Positions 56,650 through 64,000 of a stretch of 64,000 nucleotides of DNA are shown here, one piece after another. A program made the translations under genes and the position numbers. The first letter of the stretch is position 1. Each line of letters starts with the position of its first letter. The stretch comes from Panopea generosa (lineage: Eukaryota > Mollusca > Bivalvia > Adapedonta > Hiatellidae): contig CM055903.1 in the NCBI GenBank assembly GCA_029582155.1, positions 42,795,769-42,859,768 on the forward strand. Direction: 5' to 3'. Below the pieces are notes generated by a model. The model had not been told where the DNA came from, did no database searches, and saw only the letters and a program-made list of their open reading frames with translations.

Positions 56650-59600
56650 GTACTTACATAGAATCCTTCTAGTGATATCGCAATTAAGGTATCGGTGAGA
56701 GTGATTTATACTTACATAGTTTCCTTCTAGTGATATCGCAATTAAGGTATCGGTGAGCGTGATTTATACTTACATAGTATCCTTCTAGTGATATCGCAAT
56801 TAAGGTATCGATGAGAGTGATTTATACTTACATAGTATCCTTCTAGTGATATCGCAATTAAGGTATCGGTGAGAGTGATTTATACTTACATAGTATCCTT
56901 CTAGTGATATTGCAATTAAGGTATCGGTGAGAGTGATTTATACTTACATAGTTTCCTTCTAGTGATATCGCAATAAAGGTATCGGTGAGAGTGATTTACA
57001 CTTACATAGTATCCTTCTAGTGATATCACAATTAAAGGTATCAATGAGAGTGATTTATACTTATATAGTATCCTTCTAGTGATATCACAATTAAGGTATC
57101 GGTGAGAGTGATTTATACTTACATAGTATCCTTCCAGTGATATCACAATTAAAGGTATCGATGAGAGTGATTTATACTAACATAGTATCCTGCTAGTGAT
57201 ATCGCAATTAAGGTATTGATGAGAGCGATTTATGCTTACATAGCATCCTTGTAGGAATATCGCGATTAAGGTATCGGTGAGAGTGATAAGATATCACAAT
57301 TAAGGTATCGATGAGAGTGATTTATACTAACATAGTATCCTTCTAGTGATATCGCAATTAAGGTATTGATGAGAGTGATTTATACTTACATAGCATCCTT
57401 GTAGGAATATCGCGATTAAGGTATCGGTCAGAGTGATTAGATATCACAATTAAGGTATCGATGAGAGTGATTTATACTTACATAGTATCCTTCTAGTGAT
57501 ATCGCAATTAAGGTATCGGTGAGAGTGATTTATACTTACATAGTATTCTTCTAGTGATATCGCAATTAAGGTATCGTTGAGAATGATTTATACTTACATA
57601 GTGTCCTTCCAGTGATACCACAATTAAAGGTATCGATGAGAGAGATTTATACTTACATAGTATCCTTCTGGTGAAATCGAGAGTGATTTATACTTACATA
57701 GTATCCTTCTAGTGATAGCGCAATTAAGGTATCGGTGAGTGTGATTTATACTTACATAGTATCCTTCCAGTGATACCACAATTAAAGGTATCGATGAGAG
57801 AGATTTATACTTACATAGTATCCTTCTGGTGAAATCGAGAGTGATTTATACTAACATAGTATCCTTCTAGTGATAACGCAATTAAGGTATTGATGAGAGT
57901 GATTTATACTTACATAGTATCCTTGTAGGAATATCGCGATTAAGGTATCGGTGAGAGTGATAAGATATCACAATTTAGGTATCGATGAGAGTGATTTATA
58001 CTTACATAGTATCCTTCTAGTGATATCGCAATTAAGGTATTGATGAGAGTGATTTATACTTACATAGCATCCTTGTAGGAATATCGCGATTAAGGTATCG
58101 GTCAGAGTGATTAGATATCACAATAAAGGTATCGGTGAGAGTGATTTATACTTACGTAGTATCCTTCTAGTGATATCGCAATTAAGGTATCGGTGAGAGT
58201 GATTTATACTTACATAGTATTCTTCTAGTGATATCGCAATTAAGGTATCGGTGAGAATGGTTTATACCTACATAGTATCCTTCCAGTGATACCACAATTA
58301 AAGGTATCGATGAGAGTGATTTATACTTACATAGTATCCTTCTGGTGAAATCGAGAGTGATTTATACTTACATAGTATCCTTCTAGTGATAGCGCAATTA
58401 AGGTATCGGTGAGTGTGATTTATACTTACATAGTATCCTTCCAGTGATACCACAATTAAAGGTATCGATGAGAGAGATTTATACTTACATAGTATCCTTC
58501 TGGTGAAATCGAGAGTGATTTATATTTACATAGTATCCTTCTAGTGATAGCGCAATTAAGGTATCGGTGAGTGTGATTTATACTTACATCGTATCCTTCC
58601 AGTGATACCACAATTAAAGGTATCGATGAGAGTGATTTATACTAACATAGTATCCTTCTAGTGATAACGCAATTAAGGTATTGATGAGAGTGATTTATAC
58701 TTACATAGTATACTTGTAGGAATATCGCGATTAAGGTATCGGTGAGAGTGATTAGATATCACAATTAAGGTATCGATGAGAGTGATTTATACTTACATAG
58801 TATCCTTCTAGTGATATCGCAATTAAGGTATCGGTGAGAGTGATTTATATTTACATAGTATCCTTAAAGTGATATCGCAATTAAAGTATCGGTGAGAGTG
58901 ATTTATACTGATGTAGTATCCTTCTAGTGATATCGCTATTAAAGTATCGGTGAGAGTGATTTATACTTAATATATAATATCCTTCTAGTGATATCTTAAT
59001 TAAGGTATCGGTGAGAGTGATTTATACTTACATTGTATCCTTCTAGTGATATCGCAATTAAGGCATCGGTGAGAGTGATTTATACTTATATAATATCCTT
59101 CTAGTGATATCTTAATTAAGGTATCGGTGAGAGTGATTTATACTTACATAGTATCCTTCTAGTGATATCGCAATTAAGGTATTGATGAGAGTGATTTATA
59201 CTTACATAGTATCCTTGTAGGAATATCGCGATTAAGGTATCGGTGAGAGTGATTAGATATCACAATTAAGGTATCGATGAGAGTGATTTATACTTACATA
59301 GTATCCTTCTAGTGATATCGCAATTAAGGTATTGGTGAGAGTGATTTGTACTTACATAGTATCCTTCAAGTGATATCGCAATTAAATTATCGGTGAGAGT
59401 GATTTATACTTATATAGTATCCTTCTAGTGATATCGCTATTAAAGTATCGGTGAGAGTGATTTATACTTACATTTTATCCTTCTAGTGATATCGCAATTA
59501 AGGTATCGGTGAGAGTGATTTATACTTACATAATATCCTTCTAGTGATATCTTAATTAAAGTATCGGTGAGAGTGATTTATACTTACATAGTATCCTTCT

Positions 59601-59940
59601 AGTGATATCGCAATTAAGGAATCGGTGAGAGTGATTTATACTTACATAGTATCATTCTAGTGATATCTTAATTAAGGTATCGATGAGAGTGATTAATACT
59701 TACATAGTATCCTTCTAGTGATATCGCAATTAAGGTATCGGTGAGAGTGATTTATACTTACATAGTATCCTTCTAGTGATATCGCAATTAAGGTATCGGT
59801 GAGAGTGATTTATACTTACATAGTGTCCTTCTAGTTATATCGCAATTAAGATATCGATGTAAGTGATTCATACTTACATATTATCCTTCTAGTGATATCG
59901 CAATTAATATATCGGTGAGTGTGATTTATACTAACAAATG
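56650..59940. repeat. 58-bp minisatellite, about 56 copies, with a donor-like site per unit
   Basis: Unit GTGATTTATACTTACATAGT then ATCCTTCTAGTGATATCGCA then ATTAAGGTATCGGTGAGA. Truncated units (GGTGAAATCGAGAGTG; AGTGATAAGATATCACAATT) recur in blocks near 57290, 57420, 57960, 58110, 58750 and 59250, showing higher-order duplication of several hundred bp. On the minus strand each full unit reads GAAGGATACTAT|GTAAGTAT, a consensus 5' splice site. Confidence 0.95.
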
Positions 59941-60216
59941 TGTTTATTTATCATCATTGGACAACAGAAATAATATCTCAGACAGTTTAACAAATATTTT
60001 ATATTTGTTTTCAAACACGTTATGAGCTACCTTAGAAACTTTACAAAAGAGGGATTTTAATTCTAAATAAAAGTCAAAACGTGTGTTACCTGAAACGATC
60101 AAGTGTTCTCAATTAAGCAAAAAACGAAACGCAAAACAGATTTAACAAGAAAAACTATAGCCTATTTACATAGAGTATAAAATACGAGCGACAAGATGAA
60201 TGCACTTGATGATACA

Positions 60217-60477
60217 CTACGAATAAAGAATTAGTTTGACGAAAAAGGTGATCTCCCGCGACTTTATTACATACAAATGTACTTTTGAATGAAATGATCT
60301 GAATATGAATCTATACGACGTAGCGCCCAATACATAAATTTTCTGTAAATGTGAAACATAGAATATTGGCATATTAAACTTTTTAAGCAGAAAGCCGGTA
60401 ACATTGGCTTCAGGGACTTTTTTCATTTTTGCTATCCGATATGCTAATTTGTATGGACACTCCTGCATTTCAGCCAT
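60217..60477 (-). CDS. Small ORF, unknown
   Basis: ATG at 60475-60477 in good context (GCGATGG), 86 codons. Basic, begins MAEMQECPYKLAYRIAKMKK; no signal peptide, no known motif; the C-terminal half is F/Y/S-rich and may be intron read-through. No polyadenylation signal close by. Could be a first exon or chance. Confidence 0.25.
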   Translation of the reverse strand: MAEMQECPYKLAYRIAKMKKVPEANVTGFLLKKFNMPIFYVSHLQKIYVLGATSYRFIFRSFHSKVHLYVIKSREITFFVKLILYS

Positions 60478-60619
60478 CGCTAACCTCCATTAAATAGCGA
60501 TGTTGTTCTTGTAGTATTAAACCATGAGGAAGCAGTTCTTTGGTGAATATGAAATGAGTAACAGATAATTAACCTAAGATATTGAAGGAATTGCCTGAAA
60601 GTCTGGCGCCTCAAAAATC

Positions 60620-60930
60620 ACTTTCCGCAATAATATTCCTATATAGAAGTAAATGTCACCTTATACAGAGTCCCAATATATCCCAGTCCCTTGATTTGCC
60701 GAATCTCCAATCACTTGCTGATGCTAGGATAACTTATATCATATATGATCAAGTTTGACATGAAGAGGAAAAATGATGCTTCAAAACTCAAATTGAATAA
60801 AAAAAATCATAAATGGATGAAAAAAATAGAATGTCCATTCCCCATAGTATTCCTATGTAAAACTGAAGTCTCCTTACAGGACCCATATACACGCAAACCC
60901 CTTGATTTGTACAAACTTTTCATAAGGACA
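60620..60930. repeat. Diverged direct duplication of about 95 bp
   Basis: ATATTCCTATATAGAAGTAA ... CCTTATACAGAGTCCCAATA ... CCCTTGATTTG (60630-60705) is matched by GTATTCCTATGTAAAACTGA ... CCTTACAGGACCCATATACA ... CCCTTGATTTG (60845-60910). A frame running through (60745-61227) is not supported as a gene because its C-terminal third lies in the next repeat. Confidence 0.6.
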
Positions 60931-61109
60931 ACTATATCAAATATGAACAAATTTTTGGAAATTGTCTATTTTAACTCTTTTTATACAAAACATGAACCAG
61001 CAACTTATGTAAATAAAGGCAAACGCAGTTCCATTAAAAAAGTAATAATGTTTATTATAATTTTAGTTGAATATCATTACTACCTATATACTTTCAAAAG
61101 CGGTTCATC

Positions 61110-62515
61110 AGAAGATTTTTATACCCCCCTAAAAATTGTTGGTGTGGCATATAGTAATCGCAGCGTCCGTCCGTCCTTCCGTCCGGTATTTCGTTTCCGG
61201 CCTGTATCTTTGTCATGCATAGATTGATTTTGTTGATACTTGGTACAAATGATCAACATAACATGACGACGTGTCGCGAGTATGACCCACACCCGTACCT
61301 CAAAGGTCAAGATCACAATCTGAGTTTGTTTGAATACACTTTGAGTCTGTGTGAGATTTCGTGTCCGGCCTGTAACTTTGCCATGCATAGAAGGATTTTA
61401 GTTATACTTGCTACAAATGATCAACAAAACATGACGACGTGTCGCGAGTAAGACCCACATCAGTAATTCAAAGGTCAGGGTCACAATTTGAGTTTGTTTG
61501 ACAACACTCTGAGTCTGTGAAATTTTGTGTCCGGCCTGTAACTTTGTCATGCATAGATGGATTTTAATGATACTTGCTACAGTTGATCAACATAACATGA
61601 CAACGAGTCGCAAGTAAGACCCATACCCGTAACTCAAAAGTCAAGGTCACAAATTGAATTTGACAACACTTTGAGTCTGTGTACGATTTCGTGACCGGCC
61701 GGCAACTTTGTCATGTATAGATATTTTTAAAATACTTATTATAAATGATCAACATAACATGACGACGTGTTGCACTTAATACCCAAACTCCAACTTCAAA
61801 GGTCAAGGTCACAATTTAACTTTGTTGGCAACACTTTCAGTCATTTTGACATTTCTAGTATGGCATCTATGGGTGAATGTTACAAACACTTGGCTCAGTT
61901 GATCAACATGACAAAATTAAGTGTCGCATGTAAGACCCAGAACCTTTCCTCAAAGGTCACACTTTCGATTTGTTTGATATTGTGTGTCTGGTCTGTGACT
62001 TTGCCTTTAACTTGTCTCAATTTATCAAGATGACATGACGACGTGTCATAAGTATGACCTAGACACATACCTCAAAGGTCAAGGTCACACTTTAAGTATG
62101 TATGACAACACTTTGAATCTGTCTGAGATTTCAAGTCCGTCCTTTTAAACATGGTTGGATTTCAAAAACACTTGGCTCAATTTATCAATTGATCTGTAAC
62201 TTTGTCTTACATTTAGGGATTTTAAAATAGCTTGACACAAGTGATCAGCATGTCATGATGATGTTTCAGCAGCATTTAACTGTTGAAATACCCAGACTAT
62301 TACATCAGATGTCGATGTCAAGGTCAAGGTTACACAAAGGTCAAGGTCACACTTTAATGTAAAAAAACATGAAATTGCATGTCTAGTCTGAAACATCAGT
62401 CCATTACTCTTTATATTCATGGATACATCGCTACCTATTATAACATAATTATATTGTTATTTTTCAACGACCATTTGGGGGTCATGCGACACTTACCAGT
62501 AACATTTCTTGTTTT
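61110..62515. repeat. Interspersed element with about 150-170-bp internal repeats
   Basis: Six to eight diverged units with CATAACATGACGACGTGTCG, AGTAAGACCCA, CAAAGGTCAAGGTCACA, TGAGTCTGTG and CCGGCCTGTAACTTTG. Outer ends TATACCCCCCT (61120) and TTTGGGGGTCATGCGACAC (62475) look like inverted termini. TCAAGGTCA occurs exactly at 61641, 61803, 62079, 62318 and 62341. Confidence 0.8.
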
Positions 62516-62914
62516 TAAGTTTTGAAAATTTTTAATAATGAGGACCATCTTGAGTTTCACTTGAATAAAAATACAATAGAAACATCCATGTTAATTGACC
62601 TAGTGGTTTCAGAGGATGTGCTGCTAAAGTACGACTGACAAGGGAAAACGCTCCATCGAGTAAGCCCTTTAGGCATTAGAGCTAAAAAATTGTACCCTAA
62701 AATGTTATCTAAACTAGGCTTTTTATTTGAAAATACACCTACACACATAATACAAATATAAACAAAAAATTATATCATCATAAATGGGTGCTGATCACAA
62801 AATGTTTTCAGGACCTCCTGACATGTTTTTTTTCTCCTGTTTAATTAATTTGTTTTTGCATAATTTAAATGTCACAGTGTGTTCCTAACCTGTTAGGAGA
62901 CTAATATTATATGC
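62516..62914. other. No gene seen
   Basis: AT-rich, nothing recognised. Confidence 0.5.
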
Positions 62915-62990
62915 CAGCAGTCTGATTAGCTCAGTCGGTAGAACATTTGCCTTGTAAGCAAAAAGTTCCGGGTTGAGACACAGACTGGCT
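62915..62990 (+). mobile_element. tRNA-Thr-like SINE head
   Basis: A box TAGCTCAGTCGGTAGAACA and anticodon-like loop CTTGTAA; the B box is decayed (GGGTTGAGACAC). It is not a working tRNA gene for that reason. Confidence 0.65.
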
Positions 62991-63069
62991 GAATATTTTT
63001 CTTGTCCTGTAACATAAACAAAATAATTTTTTAAACTATGATTTACACTTTGTCAATAACCAGTATTTA

Positions 63070-63300
63070 TTTTAATAGGGGTTAACGCCAATTTAAAAAA
63101 AACAAACCTAGAATCCCTAATAATGAATCTCAGTAGAGCCACTATTCTTATGCAAATTACCTCTTAATAATTTTCACACAAAATGTTATCTGTCCACCGG
63201 AGCGGGGATTTGACCAACAATTTAAGCGATGAGAAGAAAGTGGCCATTTGACAACACCACCTTGGACAACTCTGCCACCGCAAGAGCCATTTGTATAATA
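63070..63300 (-). mobile_element. tRNA-derived SINE
   Basis: Same family as 31450-31690: tail GGGGTTAACGCCAATTTAA on plus at 63079, head on the minus strand with GGTGGCAGAGTTGTCC and B-box-like GGTCAAATCCCCGC. Confidence 0.65.
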
Positions 63301-63592
63301 CTCAACACCAGACATCAATGCTGTATTCAAGCCTTAGTAGAGTTTTTTGTGCTTTAAATGTTAAACAATGAGTTATTAAAAATATTTCTCTGGACAGGAT
63401 TAATCAAATGTTGGAAACTTCAGTGTCATTTAACTAGAAAAAACAATTTAAAAGAAGTCTTTGGACATATCAGTAATTTGGACCTCCATCTCCCATGTAC
63501 CAAGGAATACTATATTTACATTGTCACCATAAAAGCATGACTACACATGTACTTAAATTCCAAAATTAGTAGCTGAAGTATCCAAATACAGC

Positions 63593-63764
63593 CAAACCTG
63601 TGAAGGCAACCACCTTTATTAAGCAGCCACCTGGCATAAGCAATCATATTTTCTATTTCCCCATATCTATGTTTTAGAGTAAATTAACTTAATAACCTGT
63701 ATTAAGCAACAACCTCTCACGGTCACTTGCTCATTTCCTTGTCTGGCTGCTTAACACAGGTTTG
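63593..63764. mobile_element. MITE-like element (CAAACCTGTG family)
   Basis: Left CAAACCTGTGAAGGCAACCA and right GGCTGCTTAACACAGGTTTG are inverted. Inside, TTAAGCAGCCACC/TTAAGCAACAACC recur as short direct repeats. No ORF. Confidence 0.65.
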
Positions 63765-63859
63765 AATGAATGAAATATACAATCTGGACATAAGTTCCTT
63801 TCAGTTCTTGTCCAAACTCTCCTACAATCTAGTTATATAATTTAAATAGATAAAAAATA

Positions 63860-63935
63860 AAGCATAAGCTGGGATTTGAATCCAAATCTATTTACTTTGT
63901 ATATTAATCACTCTACCTTTATAACACTATCTTTT
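63860..63935 (-). mobile_element. tRNA-like SINE head
   Basis: Minus-strand A-box-like AAAGGTAGAGTGATTAA and B box GGATTCAAATCCC. Short and decayed. Confidence 0.5.
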
Positions 63936-64000
63936 GAAAAAAAAAAAAAGTAAACTGAAGTCCACGGAAAATGTTTATTAAATATAGTTTAATGTATAGC

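Noticed and set aside
56916-57146. Minus-strand 76-codon repeat ORF as a protein
   Set aside because: The 58-bp period shifts frame every unit and the frame is not maintained; kept only as a donor-site observation.
60745-61227. 160-codon ORF on plus
   Set aside because: Its first part overlaps a diverged duplication and its end lies in an interspersed element; no domain is visible.
62929-62990. Functional tRNA-Thr gene
   Set aside because: The T arm and B box are degenerate (GGGTTGAGACAC).

Overview
The window is animal nuclear DNA with no bacterial-style operons. It is AT-rich, genes are split into short exons with GT..AG introns, and tRNA-derived SINEs, non-LTR retrotransposon remnants, foldback and MITE-like elements and long minisatellites make up most of the sequence. 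The gene types (plexin-like receptor, 8-cysteine EGF plus kringle modules, FN3-like extracellular repeats) and the repeat style (tRNA-headed SINEs, poly-G tracts, GGTCAAGGTCAC arrays) suggest a lophotrochozoan, most likely a bivalve mollusc. The lineage call is inference.

Three protein-coding loci can be supported from splice phase and domain match. (1) Positions 1-7217, plus strand: the 3' end of a plexin-like single-pass receptor. It has the last IPT/TIG domain, the plexin pre-membrane segment, a transmembrane helix and a short juxtamembrane helix. The final exon does not encode the plexin GAP domain. It encodes a repetitive tyrosine-rich tail with nine Y-x-x-P motifs. (2) About 12.0-14.2 kb, minus strand: pieces of an FN3-like extracellular repeat protein, broken by a stop, a frameshift and a SINE. 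(3) About 30.8-49.0 kb, minus strand: an EGF/kringle gene with two kringles, each split by a phase-0 intron at the same place, and an 8-cysteine EGF exon with matching 1-1 phases. One kringle exon carries an in-frame TAA, and an upstream EGF-like exon has lost two cysteines. A further start exon with no recognised family lies at 13409-13705 (plus).

The rest is repeats. Tandem arrays lie at 0.85-2.0, 14.5-17.65, 23.1-24.3, 35.6-38.3, 45.1-45.9, 51.5-52.4, 53.8-55.1, 56.65-59.9 and 61.1-62.5 kb. The 35.6-38.3 kb array is made of about 23 decayed copies of the 3' half of the adjacent EGF exon, each with its splice donor. The 56.65-59.9 kb array also repeats a GTAAGT donor-like site on the minus strand. 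Transposon remnants include a mariner transposase inside the plexin-like gene, four LINE fragments (one with a decayed 2A-like motif after a hydrophobic leader), a 2 kb inverted-repeat element with a target-site duplication and a nested SINE, three MITE-like families and three strong hairpins. About 7.3-11.2, 19.1-21.7, 28.0-29.2 and 40.9-42.8 kb are AT-rich stretches in which I see no gene.
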